Below, piece after piece: positions 12,434 through 25,041 of a DNA stretch of 64,000 nt (the stretch's first letter is position 1; the number at the start of each line of letters is the position of its first letter). This stretch comes from Loxodes magnus (lineage: Eukaryota > Ciliophora > Karyorelictea > Loxodida > Loxodidae): positions 248,001 through 312,000 of the forward strand of contig CAMPDV010000022.1 in NCBI GenBank assembly GCA_946699065.1, written 5' to 3'. A model generated the notes under the pieces. That model searched no databases. It was not told where the DNA came from and saw only the letters and a list, made by a program, of their open reading frames with translations. The position numbers and the translations under genes were made by a program.

Positions 12434-15400
12434 TCATTGATGCTAAGCTTCTCGTTATCTTTATTAGTTGTTAGATTCTAGTAATTCTGATTTGATTCTT
12501 CCTGGTCTTGGACAGAGAGTTTTTTATACTTAGCATTCTTCGCAGTTAGTTTTCATTATATCTTAACCTTAAAAATCACTTCAACATCAACAACCTTGAG
12601 CATGATAATGATTTCCATGTGCCATAACTGGCTATATATATTTATTAAAACTTACACTTCTTTTTGTTTCACAGCAAAAGTTTCAATCTTTTTTGCATTT
12701 AAAGCATTATACATGTTGACATCCAGTACCTAAAGTTACAGAATCTTTGCAATAAGGACATTATCGTATATCAAAGCCATCTTTCATTAAAGCTTCTCTT
12801 ATCTAAAGAGGGTTAAGGTGAAAATTAAATTACCTTTATAACTGATTATACACATTCACCTTAGTGAGATTTCTCAAGACAGCTTGAGCAAAATTGATAT
12901 TTACAACTAACGCAGGTTAGAGTCACTTATTCATGAGGAATTTATCAAAATTCTTTACAACGTGGATTAGGGCATTTTCTAAATATTAAATACTTACTTT
13001 ATGTCTTCTATTCCTTCCATTCTTAAAATACAAAGCTTATTAAATCACTAATCACCTATCACTTCTTTTATTATCTCATAATTATCATTTCTTTGAAACC
13101 ATGCTGTAAGAGGTACTCCACAAACTTTATTATTCTATCAGAAAGTACATATTAAATCATTTTCAAGTACTTTTCTTTATTTTATTTGTTCTATTATATA
13201 TTGATTTAAGCAAGAGCAACATATTCTATGATCACAATAAAGAGTTTTGATCTAATCTATATTAAATTAATTCTAGCATATATAGCACTCAAAAAATAAC
13301 TGGTTCTATTCTACATATCTAGGCTTTACTAACTCTCCTTAAAACTTTTCTTCTTCTGCTGCTTTTTTGCTACTTTCAAATTTCTAAAGTGTTTATAACT
13401 GATATTTTAATTCTTCTTATGAATATCCTTTTGCATTCTAATAATCCTAACCAGTAAACTATTTATTACAGTTCTGAGCCATGCAGTTGAAAGTATTATA
13501 CTAGAAATTTTCCATACATTTTTCAAGACATTTTTTATGAAATTGATGCTAGCACTCTATCAGTCGGTAGTATTCATCTTTTTCAACAGTACAAATGGGC
13601 ATACATTTTCTCGTTTAGCTAGTTTACTTAGTACTAAGAGAAGGTTGATTAGGAGTTATTGAACTTTTTTGCTAACTTTAATATAATTTCTACTTTCTTT
13701 ATTCTCTTTGCTAATAGTACCTTGTAAATATTTCATCCCCATAAATCTAGTAAATATCATTTTCTGTATATTGAGTGTGACATTGTAGGCAACAAAGACT
13801 TTCTCCTCCTTTTTCACCTGGAAGAATTAAAATTTTTTCTTCTGTGTAATATGATATTTGCTACTGCAAGCAAATTCTGCAAAATCCGTGTTAACACTAT
13901 AGTTATAAAAGATCTTAAACTTGCATGCATTTAAAACATCAGAGGACTTTAATCTATTAATAATTTTAAAAATTAACGAAGATATCAACTGCAATTCGAT
14001 GAAATTATTAAGCTTTTCTATCCTCTAAAAAATAATTTAGTCCTTATAGTTTTTCTAATAAAAAAAGCTGGAAATTCTTTATACCATTATCATCGAAATT
14101 TTGCTGTTTAATGGAATCCTCGAATTAAAAAAGTTAATTTCTTCATCTTTCATCATCTGATATAAATGTCTAAAGCCATTACTGGTAGTCTTATAGAGAT
14201 TGTGCCGTTTTTAACTGATCATAAAGTTGTTAAATTCTATCAAATTATAAACTAAACAAAACTTAAATTTATTTGTTAAAATCTTACTACTATTATAGCT
14301 TTTGACGCAAGTATTCCTGAGAATTATTCAGGGAATTTTAAAGTAGTTCTATTTATTGATCTTTAATCAGGTTTTATTCTTTATTTTCTCTTTTCTTTTC
14401 TTTTTCTAATTCTGTCATTTATTGATGCAAATTTTACTATATTTTCTAATTTTCCAATGATAAACTCTGTTTCTATGCTTCTAGAGTTCTTATTTCTTCT
14501 TTGAGCTTGCTATTTTACTCTTAAATATTTTTTTTATTTTATTACATTTCTTATTAATTATTAATAAAATCTTGGTTTTATGCTTATAATATTTGCATTT
14601 ATTCTTAAAGATTTTCTATCTATTAATCTTTAATCAGGCTTTACTCTTGCTTTTCTTTTTCTAATTCTGTCATTTATTGATGCAAATTTTACTATATTTT
14701 CTAATTTTCCAATGATAAACTCTGTTTCTATGCTTCTAGAGTTCTTATTTCTTCTTTGAGTTTGTTATTTTACTCTTAAATATTTTTTTTATTTTATTAC
14801 ATTTCTTATTAATTATTAATAAAATCTTGGTTTTATGCTTATAATATTTGCATTTGTTCTTAAAGATTTTCTATCTATTAATCTTTAATCAGGCTTTACT
14901 CTTGCTTTTCTTTTTCTAATTCTGTCATTTATTGATGCAAATTTTACTATATTTTCTAATTTTCCAACGATAAACTCTGTTTCTATGCTTCTAGAGTTCT
15001 TATTTCTTCTTTGAGCTTGCTATTTTACTCTTAAATATTTTTTTTATTTTATTACATTTCTTATTAATCATTAATAAAATTCTTCTTCTATTGTAATAAA
15101 CTGTTTACTTATCCCTAAAGCTGTTAGATTTATTTTTGTAATTTCTCTTGTTTTAATGTAAGTTATTCTTTTTCTTAATTATAATTCTTGTTTTATTCTT
15201 ACAAATTTTATAGATTTAATTAAAGTTCTTTTCTTTAATTTATTTATTATTATAAATTGTGTTTTGCTTCTTTCTTCTTTATACTTTAATTTAGCAACTT
15301 TTGCTACAACTGTTGTATTATTTCTTATGTCTATTCAGCTGTTTTTATCTTTTGAATGTATAGTGGATTTTATTTATAATTTTCTTAGAACTTTGTTGGT

Positions 15401-17310
15401 ATATTATTCCAGTAGGTTTCATAACATCCTTTGGAGATATCAAATCCATCTATAAAAATTATTTCTCCAGTGTATAAAATTCCATACTATCTTTGCCATT
15501 GTAAAATGTAAATAGCTGGCAGCATTATATTTTCAAGTCCATGTATTACTTAAGTTTTTTAAGGGTCTGAAGTTGAGTTAAGGACTTCAATACAAAATGC
15601 GACTCTTAACTCTTCTACTAAGCTGTCAATTATAAGTTACAATAATGCCTCATTTATTTTCTTTTATTCCTTATTTAATAAACATTATATCACATTCTCA
15701 TGGTCAGCTACTTAAGCTTTATGATTTTAGATATAATTAACTACGATTAGTTTTAAAGTTCAAATCATATAAGTTTCAAAGTTATCTTTATTTTACATAA
15801 GATAACTCTCAAGCATCTTAGCAGCTTCAGAATGTTTGCTTTATTTTTTAAGACTTTTAAGTTAGCCTAGAAATGTAGAAATTGAACTTATTATTGATTT
15901 ACTTGTTACTTATTTATTATCTATCTACAAAGCTTAATCTTAAAAGAGCTCTTGATTGCTGTAATTAATTTTATTTATAAATTCATCTAACTCTTATTAA
16001 GGTGTAGTTCTTCTTATTAGATGCTCTAGAAAACCAACAGCTACAGCTCTGAAGAAATTATTTCCGTCCTCTTTTATTTATCTTCATGCTACATACTTGT
16101 TTGATAATTCTAAAACCCTTCCCAAAATGTTAGAATCAGAACTATGTATTTTGATGAGTTATTATATACTTTTTCTACATTCTTTGTTTGGAAATTCCTA
16201 GTTTATACTTTATTACTGATTAAAGGCAAAGCTCTTTCCTTAATAATTCATTTTTGGATAGTTTTACTCTTTAGTCTCTTGTGGAACAGTCTAATCGTTT
16301 AATAATTTTAAAGCTTGATTTTGATTTTCCTGGCAGGCAAATTTTTCTAAGCTTAAATTTTAAGTTTTTAATCCTTTTGTAAATATATTTATAGAGCTCG
16401 CTTATTTTTGGATGGTTTATTCCTTTTAAGATTTAGTATTATCTTAATTTTCTTAAAGCTCTTCAACAAATTTTTGAGAATAGACTTATTTATTTTAATT
16501 TCTTTCTAATCTATTGGACGATGGTCTATTTCCAACTTCTGAAGTTGGAGTTTTCTATGAGTCATTATTTTGTAAATGCAAACCTCTATATGCTTTATTT
16601 GAATATGCTGTTTAACATCTGAAGTTTGAATTTTGATTAGGATTTAAGAAATCTTCCTATACTGTATTTTTCTGTTACTATTGAATTTAGATATTTTACT
16701 GCTTTGTTTAAAATGACTAAGGGATAATAAGCTCTTTACTATTCTTATTTTATATCATTAAGTTTTTATCGTATTCTTACTAGTTCAATTTAAAATCTCT
16801 AGTTATTCTATTTTATTAATCCACAATATTATTTCTATTACTTTTCTATACAAAAAAATTTTATAAGGATTAACTATTTCCATTAGTCTGAGAGCTTTAG
16901 ATAATTTTATCCTGAGAAAATGGATTTTGTTAATTTTTGCGATTTATATTAATCTAAGAGCTTTAAATATTAAAATCCTGATTATATAATTCTTATTAAG
17001 ACTCATCAATCTCAGTTTCCTAGATTTATTCACAGATACTAAATTTACTTTTTTTCTCTTGAGATACTTTTTACTTAGTAGATTATGATTATGTACTATA
17101 TTTTTAGTCTGTCTACTTACAGTTCTCTGAGGATTAATCCAATAAATCTTATAATTCTTGAAATGGAACAATATCTTATTACTGTTTTGGGAAGTTTAAA
17201 TTCCGCTTTTATTATCCTTTCTATTAGACAAATTAACCTTCTTAATTGATTAAGGAAGACTATTACTATATATTTTGTGGCTATTAGAATTAAAGTTTAG
17301 CGTTTTGCAT
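12434..17310 (-). CDS. Pseudo-otubain / RING / RBR-type E3 ubiquitin ligase fusion, about 1608 residues
   Basis: From ATG 17310 to TGA 12434, two introns (12979-12997 and 12803-12833) bring the length to exactly 1609 codons. Residues 1-400 are Gln/Ser/Asn-rich and disordered. Residues ~400-620 resemble otubain (peptidase C65): motif EDGNNFFRAVAVGFLEHL near 414-431, and RQYGILYTGEIIFIDGF near 607. In active otubains these are DGNC and HY.ILY, so Cys is Asn (about 418) and His is Gln (about 608). A Gln-rich coiled coil with an 85-residue tandem repeat fills ~640-1200. A RING-like finger follows near 1236, then RING1 from Cys 1342, an in-between-RING (CPNPRC...CVSC) and RING2 (CPYCKDSV, near 1501). 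RBR ligases pass ubiquitin through a RING2 cysteine. The architecture suggests ubiquitin sensing coupled to ligation. Confidence 0.8.
12803..12833 (-). other. 31-nt intron of the RBR gene
   Basis: On the minus strand this stretch begins GTAATTT and ends CTTTAG. Removing it joins the in-between-RING to RING2 in one frame (VIK then IREALMKDGFD). Reading through it shifts the frame by one. Confidence 0.8.
12979..12997 (-). other. 19-nt intron of the RBR gene
   Basis: On the minus strand it reads GTAAGTATTTAATATTTAG. Splicing restores the in-between-RING Cys pair (CPNPRC) downstream of RING1. With the 31-nt intron, the whole gene becomes an exact multiple of three. Confidence 0.8.
14359..15080. 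repeat. 255-bp tandem repeat, about 2.8 copies, inside the RBR gene
   Basis: Units are spaced exactly 255 bp (for example the shared 10-mer at 14421, 14676 and 14931) and nearly identical. The first unit has a 12-bp length difference. The period is 85 codons, so the array stays in frame and lengthens the coiled coil (unit contains motifs such as KLKEEIRTLEAQKQSL). High identity points to recent expansion or homogenisation. Confidence 0.9.
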
Positions 17311-19878
17311 GATTGGAGAGGTAAGTCGAGTTAATTTACTCCTTTAAAAGTCTTAATTCACTCAAAATTCTTGGTTTTCCTAATTTATTCCAGATTAGTC
17401 AAATCTTTTTCCAACATTTAACCTAGAACTTGAGGATTTTAATGTAAAATCTACTTCACCTTAAAATTAAAGATTCTTGGTCTCGTTAAAATTAAATTTT
17501 GACATTTTCGTTATGAGATACAGAACAAGAGATTCATTTAAATAGATTGAAATCTATAAAATTATGATAAAGATCTAATCACTTTTACTTTAAATGGATT
17601 AGGCTCCTTTTTAAACATTCCTATTCTTTATCTTATAAAATTAATATTTTTATTTATAGTTTTTAACTAAGCTTTTACTAAAATTTACCCAATGCTCATA
17701 GAAATTTATCTGAGTACTAACTCTTATAACTTCTATTTTTTCATTATCATATTTCAACTTTTAAGTAATAAAGCGTCATTTTTATTACATTTAATTTGTT
17801 TATTGAGTGGTTTATTTATGATAAACAATGCTTGATGCCCTTTAGCGGATTAAATTAAGCATCTTTAATTTAAAATAAGTAGAATAAAGGAATCTCATAA
17901 ATCCTAATCACTAATTACTGTCTTATCATTTTTAAATTGGATTGGCTATTGATTCTCTATGTTTATTAGGCTTATAATCAATCCTTATCTTTGGAAACTT
18001 AGCTTTCTATAGTCTTTTGATAGAATCGTCTTTGAATTTATAAATTCTTTAAGTCCTTTTTATTTAGTGCTAAGAAGTTTGCTAAATAATGGAATACCAT
18101 CAGAAATTGAAGGATATCTTATAAAAATAATAGAGAACTACTTTATAAGCAAAGCTAATTAATAAATATAGGGATATTGAAAAATGCTTTAGAATACAAA
18201 AATCCAGGAAGCTCTTCTTTATAATTTTACCTCAAAGCCTTTTAATGGGAAAAATCATAAATTTTACATTAATGAAGCCTTTAAAAGTAATTAAGGTTAT
18301 ACACTCCTTTAAGTAATCACCTGATTATCTTAATTACCCATTTAAGCTTTTGGTTGTATAGAGTATAAATAATGGTAGAAGCTAATTATCTCTTAAATAT
18401 CATGATATCAATTATTATAACATTAGACATATCTACTTATTACAGTTAAGAGTTACTTCCTTAAAATATTACAATTAAGCTTTCCTTAGTTATTTGTAAA
18501 ATAAGCCTAGTATTTATAGAAGACTTATCTTAATAACTAAGTGCTAGTAGCTCTATATAATTAATAGGTATTTTCAAATATCTAAGATAATTTAATTCTT
18601 TAAATAGATTATACTTATAAGAGCTAAGGGATATTAATTGACTGTTTCCTGCTTCTATTATTTTTAATTGATAATCCTTATTACAATAAACAAACATACT
18701 AATTTAACTTAAGAGTATGCAAGCTTTTTTAATGGATAATCTTCTATGATATTAATCTTATATCAAAGCTAAGCTTATTCTTTTAAATATCAAACTAGTA
18801 TAAGGGATATAAAAGATTAGCTACTCTAATACTTAGATTCTAGTTTCAAATTTTGAAATCAAACTAATTCAATGTAACTAAGAAGTCTATTTGGTTTATG
18901 TAAATTCTTAACTAATTTGAAAAAAGAGATCAAAAGGGTACAATTAGATTATGATAATGGAACAACTTAGTAGGAAAAAAGCTTGATTTAAATATGATCT
19001 GATTAAGTATTTATTATTAGTACCTAACTTTATTATACTTCTACTTTTTGCTCCTCACTTTTCTTATTCTTACCTATTTTTATTTTTAGTAAGTAGAATG
19101 TTCTTTAGCTTACCATATTTCTGTATTTTGTTGTATCAATCAATATTTAATTAACTTAAACCTTGAGAATGTTAAATGGAATAAAGATAAATAAATGAAA
19201 TTAGATATTCGAATCAAGTTTGAACTAAAACTAATGAGACTGATTTTGATAATAGATACACTCATTATTTTAAATGCTTGATAGGATAAAAAAAATTAAA
19301 GTTTGATATAACTTTAAATTGTCTTAGATAAACTAATCTATTCATTTAAAGGATATCTGCTATAATTATTAAAGCAGGTTTCTTTTAATAGTGTTAAAGT
19401 TAAAAAGAGATGGAATATAAATATACAAAGAACTAAGGAATTAGATATTCTTGGGAAATAAAAGTTAAATATAATATAATTATAAAATGAAGGTCATTCA
19501 ATTTGAAAGTCTAGTACTTTAAAGCTATTCAACAGTATCTATCGCCAGATTAAAGATGATATTAGAATATAATAATTTAACTATTTTATATCTAATTACA
19601 TCTTTTATTTTTAGTAATATCTGCTCAAATATTACGAACTTTAAAGCAAGTTGAACTTGAAAATTCCCAAAGAAAGCTAAGCATTTTTATTCTAATTGCT
19701 TTAAGTAATTGGATTTTCAGATTTAACTCTATCGATAGAGTAAGAACTAACTATAAAATTTAAAATTAAATATAAAATATTAGAAAAATTTATCAATAAA
19801 TATGAAGTTTGATCTATTTTGTATGAAATGGGAAATTAATACTAAGTTAGCTTTTACACGCAGAATAATATCAGCATT
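17311..19878. other. AT-rich region with no supported gene
   Basis: This should hold the promoter of the RBR gene at its left end. Several frames are open on both strands because only TGA can stop them, but I found no domain, no convincing start and no repeat shared with the rest of the window. Confidence 0.5.
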
Positions 19879-21230
19879 TCATTTATTTATTATATTTTTG
19901 GTTAATACTTTTAGCAAATTTCTTAAATTGTGGCTTTTCTTTTCTTTTCTATTTTATTTTAATTTAGTTTTTTTCTTCTATAATTGATTTTGCTTTTTTT
20001 TATTTTTATAATTATAAAAGTTTGAATAATACTTACTTTCTCTGAGTTTTCTATCCGTTCAAATCGTTAATTTTTTAGTAATTGCATTCTTTATCCATTT
20101 TTATGTAAATTGCTATCACTCCTTCTCCATTTTACTAAGGGGTTTTTTCTCCAATTTTTTTGTAGATATTTATCTATATTTTTGAGCTTTATTTAGTTCA
20201 AAATTGCTTGTATCTTCCAAGTCTTTTTAATCCAAAGCGTAATTTAATCAGATATTGAGCCAATTTTCAATATTAGCATCTCTTTATCTGTTTTTTTGGA
20301 AGAAAAAAATCTTAATTTTTTCCAATTTTTTAAGTATTTTGGTTCTTTAAAATTTTATTTTTACTTCTATTTAATTGATCATAATATCAGTCTTAATTAA
20401 ATCAGTATTCATTTGAACTTTCTCAATTAAGTTTGATTATGGATTGTTGATATATTTATTCTCTGTTATGTTTTTATTTAGACAGGTTATTTTAGTAATT
20501 ATGCTATTTATAATTAAAAAAATTCAATATAATTCATGAATTTTCTTATTCTCTCTGAAAAATTGCTTATTAGTTCATTCTACTTGCAGAGTATTTTCTG
20601 TATATTGTAGCATGACTCAGATATAAATTATTTCTTCTATTTGCTTAAAGAAGTATCATCTTAATTATCTTATAGTACATTTACTTTAAATGATGACAGT
20701 AATCTGATGATTTACTTTGTTGGACTGCTCGAGTTAGTCTTCTAGGCTTTCTTGCCCATTTTTCTAAATTTTTTACTAATTTCTTTTCCAAGATATTTTT
20801 ATATTGCATTTATTAAGTCTATTAGTTACTTTATTTACTCTATTCATTATTTTTAAAGAGATAAACCTTAAAGTTTAATATCTAAAGATAAATTAACTAA
20901 CTTATTTACTTTGGTATATTTCTTTACAATCATTCAATTCTAGATTTTACTTTTCAATTAAGTTCCTCACAGAGTTTTTCTTAATTTAAGTTTTATTTAA
21001 GTACCTGTCTTATATAAGGAGCTGATATACTTTATTCTAAAGTGTTTAAAAATTTGGACTGAAGCTTTTTGATTTTTCTAGTTGATTTATTCAGAATAAA
21101 AAGGAATTTCTTAATCTTTTAGCTTTTATATCTTCTTTAGTTTTATATCCCTATCCTTTTATTCAAATATTGACATACTACTTAAAGTGATTTAATTATA
21201 AGAACAGCTTCAATCTATTTTAATGATTTA
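19879..21230 (-). pseudogene. Decayed or truncated N-terminal paralog of the MYND-USP copies
   Basis: The right end reads I-D-W-S-C-S-Y-N-Q-I, matching the MDWICPYTQIP start of copy A/B, but the start codon position is ATA (21216-21218). Upstream flank similarity (the AATCTCCAAGC motif near 21285, compare 7672) continues past the start. Near 21060-21120 the DNA matches the copy A coiled-coil region at 7140-7200. Downstream, a Lys/Gln/Glu-rich coiled-coil frame runs to TGA at 19879-19881, but in another phase than the start. No MYND or USP domain follows. It is best read as a fragment of the same family, possibly still expressed as a short coiled-coil protein. Confidence 0.5.
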
Positions 21231-21348
21231 ATATAACTTATTTATTTGAATGCTTAAAGCAAAAAAAATCTTAAATTATTATAAATCTCCAAGCTTATTT
21301 AATAACTACAAAAGATATAATAATAATTAATTATAGTGATCCCACCTA

Positions 21349-22077
21349 TCAATAAGGTTCGTCACTTTTTAAAGTTCAATAGTTTTGTTAAAATTTCCAT
21401 TTCCATTCTTCTTCTGGGTCTTCTTCTTGAAGCACATATCTATCTGTGCTGTGTTCTCCCTTTTTTATTTTCGTAATCTAGCTTCAATCAATCTTCATTC
21501 CAAGCATTTGTTCATTTCTTCTTTGTCCTGCTATAATCACGTCTTCTAGAATTTTATCCCCTGCGTACATCTTTCTTCTATAAATTCTTCTTTCCGCAGT
21601 GCAATATAGTTTACTTATGGTTCTTCATAGCTTTAAATTTTCTGCTTTCTGTTTTTATTGGAATTAGAAGCAGTTTCTAACTTTGTGTCCTGGTCTCTTG
21701 CAGTATCAGCATCGCAGTATTTTCCTATAGGGAATATCTTTTATTGCAGGTTGTTTCTCCACATCCATAGGATCATTCCCCTGTATATTTTGCAAAAATA
21801 TGCTTTCAGTTAATTCTTCGAATTAGTCGAATTTTTTCTCTAGCTCTTCTATTTTGTTGTTTCCTGTCTATTTATTTTAATTTTTCATTTATTCTTATTA
21901 ATTGTACATCAGGTGCTCTATTTTTCTTTCTAGTTCTTGAACTGTTCTTAGGAGGTTGAAATTTTCTTATTACAGCAATTGGAGTGCTTAAAGTATATTT
22001 TATTGCTCGTAAGATGAATCCTTTGAGAAGAGGTTTTTTACAAGAAGTTTTCCATTTTTTCTTTTTTATATAAAATA
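21349..22077 (-). CDS. Zinc-knuckle (CCHC) protein with coiled coil, start not resolved
   Basis: One frame runs from before 22077 to TGA 21349-21351. The N-terminal half is a coiled coil (motif LRTVQELERKIEHLMYNQQ), then an acidic linker (QGNDPMDVEKQP), then a CX2CX4HX4C zinc knuckle (CWYCKRPGHKVRNC), and a charged tail rich in Glu and Lys. Knuckles of this type bind single-stranded nucleic acid. The order coiled coil, knuckle, basic/acidic tail recalls nucleocapsid-like first ORFs of mobile elements, but no polymerase or integrase ORF was found beside it. Related copies lie at about 24457-25041 (plus) and 29880-30330 (minus). The true start is unknown because no in-frame ATG precedes the coiled coil. 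Confidence 0.55.
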
Positions 22078-22180
22078 AACCCTTCTATTATTACTCGTAC
22101 TCTTATATTTAGACTTTATTATATTTTTAATTTAAGCAAGGTGGGCATTGATTCAAGAGGTGACCGAAAATAAATTAACA

Positions 22181-22669
22181 ATGAGGAATTTGACTAAGGA
22201 CTAAAGATTCTAAATTTTGAACTGGACTAATTATTATAACATAGGATGGAAAATAAACCTGTAATTGCTTGATGGCGTCCTGTGCTTTGGTGATAAAGAG
22301 ATTTAATCTTGTCAGCTATTAGATGGAGGAAACAATCTAGTATAGAGAGACTTTTATAATTGAAGTTTTTTAATAGGACTTGCACTATTGAGGTACTATG
22401 CGCACTTTAATCAAATTTCCTTTTATGATGATTCACATCTTCCTTTTAATTCTAAATTAATGAAATTAAAAAAATTCCTTTCTGGAAGTATCAACCCTAT
22501 CTAGAATGCTTTAGTTTGCATCCCTACTGATTTTTTAAATGAATGAAATAACAGATTTTTCCGAGTTCTGAAACTCACATAATCTTATTTTTCTGAGTTC
22601 TTTTTTCTTAATTTCAAATGTTAATATTTCCTTTTATTACTTTCGCTACTAAATAATTTGGTAATCTGA
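22181..22669 (+). CDS. Hypothetical protein, 162 residues
   Basis: An ATG at 22181 opens 163 codons to TGA 22667-22669. The translation has a balanced, protein-like composition: motifs QILNWTNYYNIGWKINLQLLD, LCFGDKEI, LIGLALLRYYAHFNQISFYDD and a basic centre (KLMKLKKFLSGS). Local GC is raised compared with flanks. Two TGA codons are read as Trp. The family is not recognised. It is divergent from the zinc-knuckle gene, with a short gap between them. Confidence 0.45.
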
Positions 22670-23222
22670 TCTTATATTCTTCAAATTTGAATCGATTTCC
22701 ATATTTAGTATTTCTTTCAAGCTTTAATATAGCTTTTAGAATTTGTAATAGTAACGTCTCTATAGCGATTTGATAATTCTCAATTTAGATTTTTTGCTTT
22801 GTTGCTTTCTTCATAAATAATAATCTAATTTCACTTTTAATTCTTCTATCTACATCATATTCTAATATATCTTGAAATAACGTTTGATTTTATAGCCCTT
22901 ATTGTTTTTCAACTAGTTTGCTTGATTAAATAAAACATATCAGCAAAAAATATACAACAAAATATTATTTTGGAAATAATTTTTAGACCATTTGTATGAA
23001 AGTGTAGTATACATTTAAAAAATATAAGTCCAAGCATAATTAGATTGATTTTATAATGTTAAATAAAATAATGATGTATAGAACTGGAAGAATAAATAGT
23101 AATCAAGAAAATAAAGACATCGAAAGATAATTAGATTTAATTAAATTATATTAAAACAAATAATAGCGAACCTATTAAAGGTGGATACGCTGTAAATAAG
23201 TAATAAATTAATAAACGTTACT

Positions 23223-24149
23223 TCACCTTTGATTGGCTTGTCGCGAATTAATTTTAAAATAATTATTAGTGTTCTCTGAATTTAGAAATATTTTTCCTGG
23301 TATTCTTGAATCTTTCTTAATTTAGTTTTGGTTCTGTCTTAAGTTGGGATTTGTATCCTAAAGGAAATTATTAATTGTTTTACAAAATATCGTATAATAA
23401 TAATAACAAGATTTGATTAGCATGATTCCTCTTTTTGTATGGTCTTTAAGGTTTTAGTTAAGTCTGATTCCAATGCTTTTTTATCTTATCTTGCTGCTTC
23501 CGAAATTATTAAAATCATTTTTTTCATTCTTCCTTTTAGATAATTCTTTTCTTGCTCTTTTAAGATTTTGCACATCTAGTTCCTTTATCATTCTACTTAA
23601 TTTTATTTTTTTCGTTATTGATTCATGTAAATACATTCCTAGCTACAACTTTTTCCTGTAACTTTTATCTTCTCTTGAGTAATATTTTTACTCCGTTTGG
23701 CTCAGAATATTTTTTCTCTATTAATTACTTTTGCTAAACTATAAGCACTATCTTACTAGGTGTTCTTCCTTATCAAGAGTCATTATCTTAATATATTTCT
23801 CTGCTTATAGGTATTTATTGTTTATACTGTTTCTCGATATCCTTAGATCTCCATTAATTTATTTTTATTAGATTATTTATTATATAAAGAGAGTAAACTG
23901 ATTAGATCCCTCCATCTATTTATTTTAGTTGTAAGCTTACTTTTATGTTTCTTATTTACTACAATTTTCTTTTTTTGTTTGCTATTCCCATTTTGAATCT
24001 TAACCATGGTTTATAGCAGTACTCTAAACTTTAATTTCCTTAATTAATCTTCATAGTTTGATTCAGCAAGAAACAGATACTATTTCTTCTTTTACTAGTT
24101 CAAGTCCAAGTTCGTTGCATTTGTTTCCTTAAAAGGAGGTACTATCCAT
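23223..24149 (-). CDS. Hypothetical basic protein, 308 residues
   Basis: A single frame runs from ATG 24149 to TGA 23223-23225 (309 codons), checked in phase in the middle, with only two internal TGA codons. The N-terminus (MDSTSFQGNKCNELGLELVK) is followed by a Lys/Gln/Asn-rich low-complexity region and then a strongly basic helical stretch (motifs SRMIKELDVQNLKRARKEL and SKRKNEKNDF). The C-terminus is Asn-rich. Such composition would suit a nucleic-acid-binding or nuclear protein, but no domain is recognised, so function is not assigned. No intron is needed. Confidence 0.55.
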
Positions 24150-24456
24150 TTTTGATATTATAGTATAAATTAAAGTGAATATTACTATTAACCAATTGCT
24201 TAAAAAGCAAATTACAAGTACATTAAAAAACTATTAAACTAGCTGATACTTTTTGGAATGCAACTGTATCAAAATTGTTTCTAGCATTATGGTTATATAA
24301 AATAGCTTCTATCTCAAATAAATAAAATAAATAGATAACCTTTTATCTTAACTAATAAAAGCAATCCTAAAAATTATACACAGAAAATAAGAATTTCTAA
24401 AATTAAGTTATTAACTAAATGAAAAAATTAAAAGTCTACTATCAAATGCTGTGAAG

Positions 24457-25041
24457 GCTTAGCAAGACGATAATTAATTAAAAAAGGATATCAGTAATAA
24501 ATCTGAATCTTCGGAAGGAAATATGAGATTAGACAGGTAGAAGAGAAACTCAACAAGTTTACAGCAAAAATGTAAATAATTTATTAAAAAAAATAATATA
24601 ATGTAGATCTTTTGGACATCAAGGAGGAATAATTTCAACCTGTAAACAGAGGATATATCAAGATGTTGGTTTTGCAAGAAAAAAGTATACCCAGTCAGGT
24701 AATACTGGTAATTTACGAGAGAAAAAAAGATAGAAGAAATGAAACTCTGGAATAAACTGAATTAACTATAATGTACGGAATAAGGAAAAATCGATACAAT
24801 AAAATTATGCTAAGGATTAGAATTTCCTGAAGCAATAAAAGAAGCAAAAATAAAAATGAAGATACTAAAAGGTGTATAAGGGCATATCATACTATAAGAG
24901 AAAGAAGAAAACTGAATAATAGAAAAAGAAGAGCAAGAAATTTGTGAGCTACTTCGTAGGAAGAAGCAAGAGTACTAAAAGAATAAATACAATTAGACTT
25001 AAAAGTGGCTAGTTAAATAATGGCAGAGCCACTATAATTAA
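24457..25041 (+). CDS. Diverged zinc-knuckle family member
   Basis: The plus-strand translation aligns with the protein at 21349-22077: CWFCKKK against CWYCKRP, followed by KIEEMKLWNKLNQLQCTEQGKI against KAENLKLWRTISKLYCTAERRI, and a similar acidic tail. The knuckle region is no longer canonical and the ends are not defined, so it may be inactive or have changed role. Sequence divergence from the 21-kb copy is large, implying an old duplication. It lies on the opposite strand. Confidence 0.45.

Noticed and set aside
22420-22440. Possible reverse transcriptase YxDD motif (FYDDS)
   Set aside because: The surrounding residues do not match other reverse transcriptase motifs and the ORF is only 162 residues.
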